Shown: positions 27,315 through 35,588, numbered from the stretch's first letter. The stretch: 39,315 nucleotides of DNA from Paracoccaceae bacterium (GCA_029938175.1 JAPYON010000009.1:1-39315); one strand, 5' to 3'. Translations and numbers: made by a program. The notes: generated by a model from the sequence alone, not told the origin.

Positions 27315-27695
27315 TTAACCAGTGGAATTAAGGGAATCCAACGCCAGTTGCCGAAGGCGTTTCAGCTCAACTGTTATCTCGTCAAGCTCCAGGCGGCGTT
27401 CATCAAGCTGGGCGATCTGGTCGGTGGACATCTCGACCCAACGTTCCAACTGGCTGCGGTTTTGGTTGGACTGATTGTAAAGCTCCAGCCATTGCCGCAG
27501 TTCTTCAAGCGGAAACCCAAAATGGCGGCCCTGACGGATTAACTTGACGCGTGCCCTTTCGGTGGCGCCATAATGTCGTGTTCGGCCTGTCTTCGCAGGG
27601 GAGATAAGCTCCAGATACTCATAATAACGCAAAGTGCGCGGTGTTACATCGAACATCGCGCACATCTCTTTCAGCGTTAAAGTCTTCTCGGCCAT
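27315..27695 (-). CDS. MerR family transcriptional regulator, paralogue of the next gene
   Basis: This is a 126-residue MerR-type regulator with the same plan as its downstream neighbour. TLKEMCAMFDVTPRTLRYYEYLELISP and ARVKLIRQGRHFGFPLEELRQWLELY form the DNA-binding part, and a coiled-coil C-terminus rich in Arg, Glu and Leu follows. The shared residues across the two DNA-binding domains indicate an old duplication. It again lacks a cysteine cluster for metal binding. Its stop lies 11 bases before the distal operator repeat, so the two genes are on the same strand but the second probably has its own promoter. Its targets are unknown; regulation of the same acyl-CoA genes is plausible. Confidence 0.88.
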   Translation of the reverse strand: MAEKTLTLKEMCAMFDVTPRTLRYYEYLELISPAKTGRTRHYGATERARVKLIRQGRHFGFPLEELRQWLELYNQSNQNRSQLERWVEMSTDQIAQLDERRLELDEITVELKRLRQLALDSLNSTG

Positions 27696-27740
27696 ATCAT
27701 CCTCTTTACCCTATTTGGGCAATAGCTGGATGTATTGCAA

Positions 27741-28886
27741 TCACAAGAATGCGTTAGGGGCAAATAAATAGAAGCCATAGGCCAGAATAACCGCCGGAAC
27801 GGTGCTGTAGACGGTTGCCATAACTGCCGCTTTGGGGTTCAGGGCGATAGCAGGGAACAGCGCGTCCCCGTCATTCGAGATCGCGTTACCCATGAGTGCC
27901 GCAAAAGGAATAATACCGTTAATATAGAGAGTCGTCACCAGAACCTGTGGTCCACAACCGGGGATCAGGCCAATCACAACGCCCATCAGCGGCAATAACG
28001 GCGCCACAGACGAGAACAACTCCTTCAGATCCCAACCGGCAAACACCACGACGTAATCATACGCCAGATACGCGCCAATCACCCAGATCGAAATAAAACT
28101 GGTTTCTTCGGTAACCCGCGTAAATGGCTCATCATTCACATTTGTCATGGCTTGCACAGGCGAGGTGGACCAGACCCAAAGGCCGATCGCCGTGCCCAGC
28201 ATTCCGACCAGCAACATCCAGTCACCATAAACCGCCACAAGGTTTACTAGCGCCAGTTGCGAGATACCCATCACCAGCCCGGGCACAACAAGCGCTACGT
28301 ATATATAGTCTTTTGGCCGGATACGCCCGATCAACGGCGCCAGTTCGCAGGTCGCTGCAGCGACCCCACGATAGTCGATTTTGTTGAATCGATCCACGAT
28401 AATGCCGGAAATGACCCCGACAGCTAGCGAGGTCGGCAGCACCACCATAGCAACATCGGGCCGCGTAGCGATCAAAAGGAACGCAGCGTCACCCATGGTT
28501 GCTGTCAGGGCAGCCACGACGGCTCCGAATCCTGCGTTACCTGATGAATACGCCGCCACAACCACGACCGCGCCCCCGCAACCGGGTGTCGCGCCTAACA
28601 CGGCCGACAGTGGAACCTGCCAACCTTTGGAATTCTTCAACGCCGAACCGAGGTTGAATTTGAAGATCCGCTCTGCGCCGTAGAAAATCATCAAAGTCGT
28701 TGCTACAAAGGCGCTAACTTGCACATAGGCGTCCGTCATCAGCCCGCGAGTTAACTCTCCTAGTTCGCCCGGATAGGCGGCCAGCGCGATCATAATCAGA
28801 ATAACTGGCAGGCGTTTTGCTTTGAACGGGCCAATTTTCTCGGGCCAGATAAAAGGGCCGGTCGGGGTGGACACACTAGGGTGCAT
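27741..28886 (-). CDS. Putative manganese/heavy-metal transporter (PF11449, 10-TM type)
   Basis: This 381-residue polytopic membrane protein has about ten hydrophobic segments arranged as two related halves. Each half carries a Pro-Gly-Cys-Gly loop and an acidic segment: GATPGCGGAVVVVAAYSSG with TMGDAAFLLIA, and GLIPGCGPQVLVTTLYING with SNDGDALFPAIA. This matches the family annotated as putative manganese transporter or 10-TM heavy-metal exporter. Repeated PGCG and (G/D)DA motifs are the likely ion path. The ATG at 28886 is preferred over a TTG at 28904 because AGGAAA sits ten bases upstream. It is divergent from a hotdog thioesterase gene, and a Fur-type palindrome lies 18 bases from the start codon. 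Direction of transport is not established by sequence. Confidence 0.8.
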   Translation of the reverse strand: MHPSVSTPTGPFIWPEKIGPFKAKRLPVILIMIALAAYPGELGELTRGLMTDAYVQVSAFVATTLMIFYGAERIFKFNLGSALKNSKGWQVPLSAVLGATPGCGGAVVVVAAYSSGNAGFGAVVAALTATMGDAAFLLIATRPDVAMVVLPTSLAVGVISGIIVDRFNKIDYRGVAAATCELAPLIGRIRPKDYIYVALVVPGLVMGISQLALVNLVAVYGDWMLLVGMLGTAIGLWVWSTSPVQAMTNVNDEPFTRVTEETSFISIWVIGAYLAYDYVVVFAGWDLKELFSSVAPLLPLMGVVIGLIPGCGPQVLVTTLYINGIIPFAALMGNAISNDGDALFPAIALNPKAAVMATVYSTVPAVILAYGFYLFAPNAFL

Positions 28887-28903
28887 TTTCGGTATTTCCT
28901 GCA

Positions 28904-28922
28904 ATTGCGAGCTATTCTCAAT
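28904..28922. promoter_or_regulatory. Candidate Fur-superfamily (Mur/Fur/Irr) operator
   Basis: ATTGCGAGCTATTCTCAAT is a 9-1-9 imperfect dyad in which six of nine positions match between half-sites. This is the same geometry as Fur boxes and close, from memory, to the GCAA-rich Mur boxes of alphaproteobacteria. It sits just upstream of the metal-transporter SD and about 85 bases upstream of the divergent gene. Proposed from pattern only. Confidence 0.35.
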
Positions 28923-29006
28923 CTCAATACATGAAATGGGGTGGCAATATCAAGTAAAATATGTCCAGAGTTCGAGAAACCAAAATCCGAGTCGTCAGGG
29001 GACATG

Positions 29007-29456
29007 ATGATTGATGTAAGCATTGAAGATCGCATCGAGATGGCGAAAAAGTTTTTCGCAATATTACCCCATGCTCAAGCGCTCGGGATAGAGATGATTA
29101 ACATGGGGGGCGGCAAGGCTGAAATGGCGATCAATTACGACGATCGTTTCATCGGAGATCCTGCCACGGGCGTCATCCACGGGGGCGTGATCAGCGCACT
29201 GCTGGATACATGTTGCGGGGGCGCCGTCACCAGTCATCCCTCAATCATGGGGCCCACTGCAACCATAGATCTGCGCATCGACTATATGCGCGCCGCTACG
29301 CCGGGCCAGCGGATCACGGCTCGCGCCGAATGCTACCGGGTCACCAAATCCGTCGCTTTCGTGCGCGCCGAAGCCTTCGACGAAGACACCGAGGTTCCCG
29401 TCGCGACTGCTGCTGGCGCCTTCACCGTTGGTGCTGCAAAAAAGGCAGGTACCTAA
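29007..29456 (+). CDS. Hotdog-fold thioesterase, PaaI family (first of a pair)
   Basis: This is a 149-residue single hotdog domain. The helix plus strand segment [22 protein letters not shown] contains the HGG motif and acidic residue typical of PaaI/4-hydroxybenzoyl-CoA-type acyl-CoA thioesterases. [18 protein letters not shown] is the conserved interface strand. Two adjacent ATGs exist at 29004 and 29007; AGGGGA at 28997-29002 fits 29007 slightly better. An open frame extends further upstream to 28941 without SD support. Its stop overlaps the start of a second hotdog gene (TAATG). Substrate unknown. Confidence 0.85.
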   Translation: MIDVSIEDRIEMAKKFFAILPHAQALGIEMINMGGGKAEMAINYDDRFIGDPATGVIHGGVISALLDTCCGGAVTSHPSIMGPTATIDLRIDYMRAATPGQRITARAECYRVTKSVAFVRAEAFDEDTEVPVATAAGAFTVGAAKKAGT

Positions 29457-29965
29457 TGCCTCAAAAGAAAACGCAGGCATTGCAAGCTGCCAAGGAACGC
29501 CGCGACGCTACTTTGCAGAAAATGGCCAGTAGCGTCCCCTATATCAATTTTCTGGGTGTTGAATTCGAGCGTCGAGGCGACGAGCTGACCACCACACTCC
29601 CTTTCACTGAGATGTTAATCGGAAACCCCTTTCTGCCAGCCCTCCACGGTGGCACAACTGCTGCATTCCTTGAAATCACCGCGGTGATGGAGCTGATGTG
29701 CGCGATTATCTGGCCGAAAATGGAAAAAGGCGGCCCAGTTGCCAATGCCATTGCGCGCGGCGAATTCCCGTCGTTTCCAAAAACCATCGACTTCACCGTC
29801 GATTACCTGCGCACTGGCCTGCCGCGCGACGCCTATGCTCGCGCCCGTGTAAACCGCTCGGGGAGGCGTTATGCTTCGGTGCACGTTGAAGCTTGGCAAG
29901 ACGACAAAAACCAGATTTTTGCACAGGCAACGGGGCATTTCCTGATGCCCGAGATGATAACCTGA
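29456..29965 (+). CDS. Hotdog-fold thioesterase, PaaI family (second of a pair)
   Basis: This 169-residue hotdog protein begins with a Lys/Arg-rich helix ([20 protein letters not shown]). It then shows the fold with NPFLPALHGGTTAAFLEITAV, where the HGG motif is kept. KTIDFTVDYLRTGLPRDAY is the matching interface strand. It is clearly related to the preceding protein but longer, with a Trp-Pro-Lys insertion after the central helix. The start shares one base with the previous stop and the stop is directly followed by the MATE gene ATG, so the three genes form one transcription unit. A heterodimer with the first thioesterase is possible. Confidence 0.85.
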   Translation: MPQKKTQALQAAKERRDATLQKMASSVPYINFLGVEFERRGDELTTTLPFTEMLIGNPFLPALHGGTTAAFLEITAVMELMCAIIWPKMEKGGPVANAIARGEFPSFPKTIDFTVDYLRTGLPRDAYARARVNRSGRRYASVHVEAWQDDKNQIFAQATGHFLMPEMIT

Positions 29966-31285
29966 ATGGAATTAACTGCCAAAGAGATCACACACCGACG
30001 CGTTCTGAATATCGCTGTCCCCATCGTGATATCCAATGCCACCTATCCGATTCTCGGACTGGTGGACACGGGCGTAGTCGGACAATTGGGCAATCCGGCC
30101 CCCATAGGCGCGGTAGGTATAGGTTCGGTCATTTTGGCAGCGATCTACTGGATATTCGGTTTTTTGCGCATGGGGACGTCGGGACTTGTGGCGCAGGCTC
30201 GCGGGGCAGGGGACGCGCCCGAAACGGGCGCGCTTTTGACGCGCGGACTGATGATCGGAGCGTCTGCCGGTCTGCTTTTCATCATCTTCCAGTCGGCCTT
30301 GTTCTGGGGTGCATTCCAGATATCGCCTGCCTCTGCCGATGTTGAGGGCATGGCCCGCAGCTATATGTCCATCCGGATATGGGGTGCTCCTGCCGCGATA
30401 TCGACCTACGCAATAACCGGTTGGCTGATCGCCATGGAACGCACCCGCGCCGTGTTGATCCTGCAACTTTGGATGAACGGCCTGAACGTGGCGCTTGATC
30501 TGTGGTTTGTGCTGGGGCTGGACATGGGTATCGAGGGCGTCGCCATCGCCACCCTTATCGCCGAATGGAGCGGAGTCTTGTTAGGTCTGTGGCTATGCCG
30601 CGCGGCATTTGGCGGAGATCAATGGCGCGACTGGGGTCGGATATTCGATCGCCTGAAAGTCAAACGGATGGCAATAGTTAACGGCGACATCATGCTGCGC
30701 TCGGTCATGCTGCAGATCAGCTTTTTGACCTTCCTGTTCATCGGCGCGGGCATGGGGGATATCACTTTGGCCTCAAATCAAATCCTGCTGCAGTTTGTGG
30801 GATTAACGGCCTATGCGCTGGATGGTTTCGCTTTCTCCGCCGAGGCGCTTGTCGGGCAGGCGCTGGGCGCGAAGAACCGTACTGCCCTACGCCGCGCGGC
30901 CGTTCTCTCCAGCCAATGGGGATTAGCCGGAGCAGTTTTACTAACAGCCATCTTCTTTCTGTTCGGATCAACAATAATTGATATTATGACAACCTCCTCC
31001 GATGTTCGCATCGAGGCTCGCCAATACCTGTGGTGGATGATCGTGTTCCCGCTGGTCGGCCTGCCAAGCTGGATGTTCGACGGGTTCTTTATCGGGGCCA
31101 CCCGCACCCGCGAGATGCGCATGGCGATGTTCCAGTCCGCCCTCGTTTATGTGGTGATCCTGTTTATTTTGGTACCGACGATGGGCAATCACGGCCTGTG
31201 GCTTTCCCTTATAATCTTCGACATAGTCCGCGCGTTAACCCTGTGGCGCTATTATCCTGCGCTAGAGGCCGCAGCCGACCCTTAA
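29966..31285 (+). CDS. MATE family efflux transporter (DinF-like)
   Basis: This 439-residue inner-membrane exporter has about 12 hydrophobic segments. The N-terminal half starts LNIAVPIVISNATYPILGLVDTGVVGQLG, the MATE signature with a conserved Asp/Thr in helix 2. GFLRMGTSGLVAQARGAGD is the loop to helix 3. In the second half GFAFSAEALVGQALGA is the repeat-related motif. These features place it in the DinF subgroup, which exports cationic compounds using sodium or protons. Its ATG follows the preceding stop with no gap. Its stop overlaps the stop of the convergent ArsC-like gene by two bases. Confidence 0.92.
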   Translation: MELTAKEITHRRVLNIAVPIVISNATYPILGLVDTGVVGQLGNPAPIGAVGIGSVILAAIYWIFGFLRMGTSGLVAQARGAGDAPETGALLTRGLMIGASAGLLFIIFQSALFWGAFQISPASADVEGMARSYMSIRIWGAPAAISTYAITGWLIAMERTRAVLILQLWMNGLNVALDLWFVLGLDMGIEGVAIATLIAEWSGVLLGLWLCRAAFGGDQWRDWGRIFDRLKVKRMAIVNGDIMLRSVMLQISFLTFLFIGAGMGDITLASNQILLQFVGLTAYALDGFAFSAEALVGQALGAKNRTALRRAAVLSSQWGLAGAVLLTAIFFLFGSTIIDIMTTSSDVRIEARQYLWWMIVFPLVGLPSWMFDGFFIGATRTREMRMAMFQSALVYVVILFILVPTMGNHGLWLSLIIFDIVRALTLWRYYPALEAAADP

Positions 31286-31626
31286 ATAATGCTTAACACT
31301 GCGCGCGGTGGTCGCCCCAGCGAGGCTTTGCCGTTATGAAATACGACTGGACGTTCGATCAGGATCGGATGCGCCGCCATGGCCGTGATCAAAGCTGCTT
31401 CGCCGGCACCCGCCAGATTCAGCTCTTTATATATGCTCTCGCCCGAACGAATAAGGTCACGTGGCGCTATTCCCAACAAAACCAGAGCATCGTGAATTTC
31501 CTCAACACTCGGCGCGGATTCCAGATATTTCACAATGGCAGGCGTGAACCCTTCGACTTCCAGAATGGACAAGGTTTCACGCGACTTCGAGCATCGAGGG
31601 TTGTGCCAGATAACAGGTTGAGTCAC
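31282..31626 (-). CDS. ArsC-family protein (arsenate reductase, glutaredoxin-dependent type)
   Basis: This is a 114-residue thioredoxin-fold ArsC. The N-terminal [14 protein letters not shown] carries the nucleophilic Cys at residue 12 as in plasmid R773 Ars[11 protein letters not shown] and GRPP give the Arg residues that lower the Cys pKa in the family. The GTG at 31626 overlaps the pyrD stop (GTGA) and has GAGG eight bases upstream, so it is preferred to the in-frame GTG at 31632. No arsenite pump or ArsR is nearby, so it may be a general YffB/ArsC-like reductase. The reaction is therefore likely but not certain. Confidence 0.85.
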   Translation of the reverse strand: MTQPVIWHNPRCSKSRETLSILEVEGFTPAIVKYLESAPSVEEIHDALVLLGIAPRDLIRSGESIYKELNLAGAGEAALITAMAAHPILIERPVVFHNGKASLGRPPRAVLSII

Positions 31627-32684
31627 AGCCACGCCTCGCGTTTTGTGCCAACAGCATCTGCCACATTGTCAAACCCGTCACGGGCCAACAATTCATCCAG
31701 CCCCAGCGCGATTTTGCCTGCCAGCCCAATGCCATTGTAAACCATCGCCGTATAAAGCTGCACGGCGGATGCCCCTGCACATATTTTGGCATATGCCTGC
31801 TCGGGCGAACCGACGCCGCCAACTCCGATGATTGGCAGCTTGCCTTGGGTCAGTTCGGACAGTTGCGCCAGAACACGGGTGGATTTATCGAACAACGGTT
31901 GGCCGGATAACCCACCAACCTCAGCCGCATTCGCACTGGCCAAACCATCACGCGAAAGTGTGGTGTTGGTGGCGACGATGCCCGCAATGCCGGACGAAAC
32001 AGCCGCATCCGCAATGTCACGTATTTCCGCCGGCTCCAGATCAGGTGCAATCTTCAGGAACACGGCAACGGGTTTGCTCAGGGCCGCATTAGCCTCCATC
32101 ACCCCTGCCAACAGCCCTTCAAGCGCCGCCTTGCCTTGCAAATCCCGCAGTTTTTCGGTGTTGGGCGAGGAAACATTAACGGTGGCAAAATCCACATACG
32201 GGCCACAGACGGTCAGAACCGATGCGAAATCTTTGGATTTATCGGTACTGTCTTTGTTCGCCCCAAGATTAATCCCCAGAACCCCGCCTGCAGGTCGATC
32301 CGCAACGCGTGCTGCAATCACATCCATGCCTTGATTGTTAAATCCAAACCGGTTTATCGCCGCCGCATCTGGTGTCAGGCGAAATAAACGTGGCTTTGCA
32401 TTTCCTGTCTGCGCACGCGGCGTCGCAGCGCCAACCTCGATAAACCCGAAACCTGCCTGCAACAGCGGCGCAATAGCCTCGGCGTTTTTGTCAAAACCTG
32501 CGGCCAAACCAACAGGGTTAGGCAAAGCCATCCCCGCCAGAGACGTTGCCAGACGGTCCGATGTAACTGGCCCCGGCAAAGGCACTAATCCCGCCTTCAA
32601 CGCTTTGATCGACAAGCCATGCGCCCGCTCTGGGTCCAGCAAGTGCATCAAAGGTAGGCCCATCTTTTGGAGCACCCGCTTCAC
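31623..32684 (-). CDS. pyrD: Dihydroorotate dehydrogenase (quinone), class 2
   Basis: PyrD oxidises dihydroorotate to orotate in pyrimidine synthesis and passes electrons to membrane quinones. From the GTG at 32684 the protein has 353 residues. An N-terminal amphipathic helix ([19 protein letters not shown]) is diagnostic for class 2 membrane attachment. The FMN barrel has [29 protein letters not shown] and [15 protein letters not shown] with the catalytic Ser. [11 protein letters not shown] and [15 protein letters not shown] follow. The GTG forms a GTGA overlap with the DUF952 stop and has AAGG six bases upstream. A longer ATG-started frame extends into DUF952 but is unsupported. Confidence 0.95.
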   Translation of the reverse strand: MKRVLQKMGLPLMHLLDPERAHGLSIKALKAGLVPLPGPVTSDRLATSLAGMALPNPVGLAAGFDKNAEAIAPLLQAGFGFIEVGAATPRAQTGNAKPRLFRLTPDAAAINRFGFNNQGMDVIAARVADRPAGGVLGINLGANKDSTDKSKDFASVLTVCGPYVDFATVNVSSPNTEKLRDLQGKAALEGLLAGVMEANAALSKPVAVFLKIAPDLEPAEIRDIADAAVSSGIAGIVATNTTLSRDGLASANAAEVGGLSGQPLFDKSTRVLAQLSELTQGKLPIIGVGGVGSPEQAYAKICAGASAVQLYTAMVYNGIGLAGKIALGLDELLARDGFDNVADAVGTKREAWL

Positions 32685-33019
32685 AGCACACCTTGCGGAA
32701 ATACATGCGCGTCCCCCACAAGCGGTAAGGGCTTGCACCAGACCACATCTTCCATCCGCAACGCGCGATAAAGATGCGGGAACAAATCACCGCCGCGCGA
32801 CGGCTCCCATTTCAAAGCCTTGCCCAGCGTATCAGCATCAAGAGCCAATATCCGCAAGCTTTCTTTTTTGTAAAAATACTTAAAAACTGTCTCGGACACC
32901 TGCGCACCCGTCGAGATGTGCACATACCCGTCAGCCAGATCAATCGGCGCACCAAGCGTCTCGCCTGTGGCTTCAAGCGCGGACCATTCGTCCGCAAGGA
33001 ATATCTTGTAAATCATCAT
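32681..33019 (-). CDS. DUF952 domain-containing protein
   Basis: This is a 112-residue protein of the DUF952 family, whose function is not established. It starts [12 protein letters not shown] and keeps DGYVHIST, the [20 protein letters not shown] block and a final Leu/Pro-rich strand. The segment [11 protein letters not shown], where relatives usually read something like a KHFAGQDDL helix, is encoded by a copy of the dispersed TTTTTRAGTATTT repeat. No strong SD precedes the ATG at 33019; an in-frame GTG at 33037 is an alternative. It is translationally coupled to pyrD by a GTGA overlap, so it probably serves as the first gene of this unit. Confidence 0.85.
   Translation of the reverse strand: MMIYKIFLADEWSALEATGETLGAPIDLADGYVHISTGAQVSETVFKYFYKKESLRILALDADTLGKALKWEPSRGGDLFPHLYRALRMEDVVWCKPLPLVGDAHVFPQGVL
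32857..32888 (-). repeat. Dispersed repeat, copy C (inside DUF952 gene)
   Basis: Read on the minus strand: AGTTTTTAAGTATTT followed by TTACAAAAAAGAAAGC. It is in frame with the DUF952 protein and encodes [10 protein letters not shown]. Confidence 0.6.
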
Positions 33020-33071
33020 GGCGTTTGAATGCGCCACGGGTGTTCAAACGTCAACCCGTTGGCACGCAAGT

Positions 33072-33771
33072 TTATAGGAAGCCTTCAGCCTTCGCCCAAT
33101 CCATTGTCGCATCCAGTGCGTCTTTTATCGGGGCGAACATTTCATCCAGTTCATCCGCGGTGATGATCATCGGAGGGCAGAAAACGATGCTATCTACAAC
33201 GGCCCGCACGATAAGGCCGCGATCGACCAGTTCTGCCGCCATGCGAGCGCCGACCTTGCCGATGGTCGCAAAACCGTCAGAGGTTTTATCCGGAGACAAA
33301 TCCAATGCCCCTAAAAGGCCAAGGCCGCGGCATTCTCCGGCCAGCGGGTGCTCCGCTAATTGCGCCAGATTTGCCTCGAAAACAGGAGCAAGAGCTTTGA
33401 CGTGGCCGACAATATTACGTTTCTGGTAAATCTCCAACGCTTTCGCCCCGACCGGTGCTAGCTCCTTGATCTTTTAGGCTAACTCCACCGCCGGTTCATG
33501 GGATTTGTTGCCGAATAGGTGATAATACGGCAGCTTGCCCATCTGTTCTTGTGCAGCCGCCACCAGCTCGGGATCACTAAAGCCAAGGCCTGCACACCAC
33601 AGGCCTGACATGGCTTCGATATAGGGGGGCGTCCAGCGTCGTCAAACACCCGCACGCCCTCGCCGCGTGTAATGATTTGCAGGCTGGTTTCGCGCAGGAT
33701 GGGCGAGTTGGCATAAGGGTGCAGCAGGGCTTCGAGATCGTGGGTTTGCGAGTTGGGCAGGGGGTGTTCAT
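33072..33771 (-). pseudogene. Class III (omega) aminotransferase pseudogene
   Basis: The two ends of a PLP-dependent class III aminotransferase of about 450 residues are present, but the middle is missing. The N-terminal part reads LEALLHPYANSPILRET, then YIEAMSGLWCAGLGFSDPEL, then HLFGNKSHEPAVELA. Its frame shifts near a five-G run (33760-33764) at the start and again at a six-G run (33624-33629), and it is cut by a stop at 33476-33474. The frame continues KIKELAPV and jumps directly to AKALEIYQKRNIVGHVKA, then GLIVRAVVDSIVFCPPMI at the C-terminus. About 230 residues, including the PLP-binding Lys, are lost. The last 120 codons remain open but cannot make an active enzyme. Confidence 0.85.
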
Positions 33772-33867
33772 GGCGTAACCTTGGCTAATAAAATTAGTCT
33801 GACCGTAGGCAGCGTATTTTGCGCGTCAATTGGAATAATCACTGTTAGAAATTTTGTTTGGCGAGGG

Positions 33868-33897
33868 ATTTTTGAGTATTTGGACAAAAAAAGATGC
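33868..33897 (+). repeat. Dispersed repeat, copy B (intergenic)
   Basis: ATTTTTGAGTATTT followed by GGACAAAAAAAGATGC, located between the aminotransferase pseudogene and the 5'-nucleotidase gene, about 60 bases before the latter's ATG. It matches copies A and C over the 13-base core and the ACAAAA block. Confidence 0.6.
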
Positions 33898-33956
33898 AGG
33901 GGATTTGCGCGACTCGCTTACTTGTTGTTTACTCACGGCATTCAAAGGAGGAAAAA

Positions 33957-35537
33957 ATGAAAATATCTCGTATAATTATGGCCGCTTCGGCATTGGCAAT
34001 GTCTGCCACTGGCGCGCTTGCCGATTACAGTCTGACAATTTTGCACACGAACGACTTTCACGCACGTTTCGAGCCGATCAGCAAGTACGACTCCGGTTGT
34101 TCTTCTGAAGATAATGCTGAAGGTAAATGTTTTGGTGGTTCCGCGCGTTTGGTAACAGCGGTAGAAGCTGCACGTGCGCGGGCCGAGAACTCGGTTCTTG
34201 TATCTGGCGGTGACCAGTTCCAGGGCACGCTGTTCTATACTTACTATAAGGGTAAGCTGGCTGCCGAGATGATGAACAAGATGGGTTATGATGCGATGAC
34301 TGTGGGTAACCACGAATTCGACGATGGCCCCGAAGTTCTACGCGGCTTCATGGATGCGCTGAACTTTCCGGTTCTGATGTCGAATGCCGATTTCTCGGCC
34401 GAGCCACTACTGGCTGGCACATTGCAGAAATCTACAGTTCTAAATGTTAATGGAACTTTGGTCGGCATGATTGGCCTGACGCCGCAAGATACAGATGAGC
34501 TGGCAAGCCCTGGCAAAAACATCAACTTCACTGATCCATCTGATGCCGTCCAGCATCAGGTTGATGCTTTGACCGGCGCTGGCGTGGATATTATCATCGT
34601 TCTGTCGCACTCCGGCTACAATGTTGATCAGGAAGTCGCGGCGAACACGTCCGGTGTGGATATCATCGTTGGTGGTCACTCGAACACTTACCTGTCCAAC
34701 ACTTCTGATCGTGCAAAAGGTCCATATCCGACAATGGTTGGTAACACAGCGATTGTTCAGGCATACGCTTACGGTAAATTCCTGGGTGAGTTGAACGCGA
34801 CATTCGATGACGCTGGCAACCTGATCTCCGCATCCGGTGAGCCAATCATCATGGATGGTGAAGTGGTCGAGGATGCAGGCACAGTTGCTCGTATCTCCGA
34901 AGCTGCCGGACCACTGGAAGAAATCCGTAACCGTGTCGTGGCATCTTCTGCCGCATCAATCGACGGTGACCGCGGAAGCTGTCGTGCCGTAGAATGCGAA
35001 ATGGGCAACCTGGTCGCAGACGCGATGGTGGCCAAGGTTGCAGACAAAGGCGTGACGATCGCTATTCAGAACGGTGGCGGCATCCGTGCCAGCATCGATT
35101 CCGGCGAAGTCACCATGGGCGAAGTTCTGACAGTGCTGCCGTTCCAGAACAGCCTTGCAACTATGCAGTTGACAGGTGCTGGCGTTGTTGCCGCGCTTGA
35201 AAACGGTGTTAGCCAGGTCGAGGACGGCGCAGGCCGTTTCCCGCAGGTCTCCGGTATTCGGTTCACATGGGATGCTTCTGTTGCCCCGAACGAGGGTCGC
35301 GTGACCGAAGTTCTGGTTAACAATGGCGGAAACTGGGTTCCGATTGATCCGGACGGAGTATATGGCGTTGTGACAAACAACTACATGCGTGGTGGTGGAG
35401 ACGGATACAAAATCTTCTCGACCGACGGCATGAACGCCTATGACTATGGCCCGGGTCTTGAAGATGTTGTTGCCGAGTATATGGCAGCTGGTGGAGCGTA
35501 CACGCCTTACACAGACGGTCGTATTTCCCAGAAATAA
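33957..35537 (+). CDS. Secreted 5'-nucleotidase / 2',3'-cyclic phosphodiesterase (UshA family)
   Basis: This 526-residue exported metallophosphoesterase probably hydrolyses nucleotides in the periplasm. A Sec signal peptide covers residues 1-23 and cleaves near GALA-DYS. The N-terminal calcineurin-like domain has LTILHTNDFHARFE, SGGDQFQGT, VGNHEFDDG and VGGHSNTYL, the metal-binding motifs. The C-terminal 5'-nucleotidase domain has MGNLVADAM, IQNGGGIRASI and NNYMRGGGDGY, where substrate-binding aromatic and Gly-rich loops sit. AAAGGAGG is the strongest SD in the window, seven bases or so before the ATG at 33957; an earlier in-frame ATG at 33894 lacks one. Codon choice (GGT, CGT, GCT) suggests high expression. 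Confidence 0.94.
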   Translation: MKISRIIMAASALAMSATGALADYSLTILHTNDFHARFEPISKYDSGCSSEDNAEGKCFGGSARLVTAVEAARARAENSVLVSGGDQFQGTLFYTYYKGKLAAEMMNKMGYDAMTVGNHEFDDGPEVLRGFMDALNFPVLMSNADFSAEPLLAGTLQKSTVLNVNGTLVGMIGLTPQDTDELASPGKNINFTDPSDAVQHQVDALTGAGVDIIIVLSHSGYNVDQEVAANTSGVDIIVGGHSNTYLSNTSDRAKGPYPTMVGNTAIVQAYAYGKFLGELNATFDDAGNLISASGEPIIMDGEVVEDAGTVARISEAAGPLEEIRNRVVASSAASIDGDRGSCRAVECEMGNLVADAMVAKVADKGVTIAIQNGGGIRASIDSGEVTMGEVLTVLPFQNSLATMQLTGAGVVAALENGVSQVEDGAGRFPQVSGIRFTWDASVAPNEGRVTEVLVNNGGNWVPIDPDGVYGVVTNNYMRGGGDGYKIFSTDGMNAYDYGPGLEDVVAEYMAAGGAYTPYTDGRISQK

Positions 35538-35559
35538 GGGGAGTCACTGAACAATACGA

Positions 35560-35588
35560 AAGGCGCGCGGGACAACTGCGCGCCTTTT
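35560..35588 (+). terminator. Rho-independent terminator after the 5'-nucleotidase gene
   Basis: GGCGCGC (35562-35568) pairs with GCGCGCC (35578-35584), flanked by A and T bases, and runs into TTTTCGTTTT. It lies about 25 bases after the stop. Confidence 0.85.
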
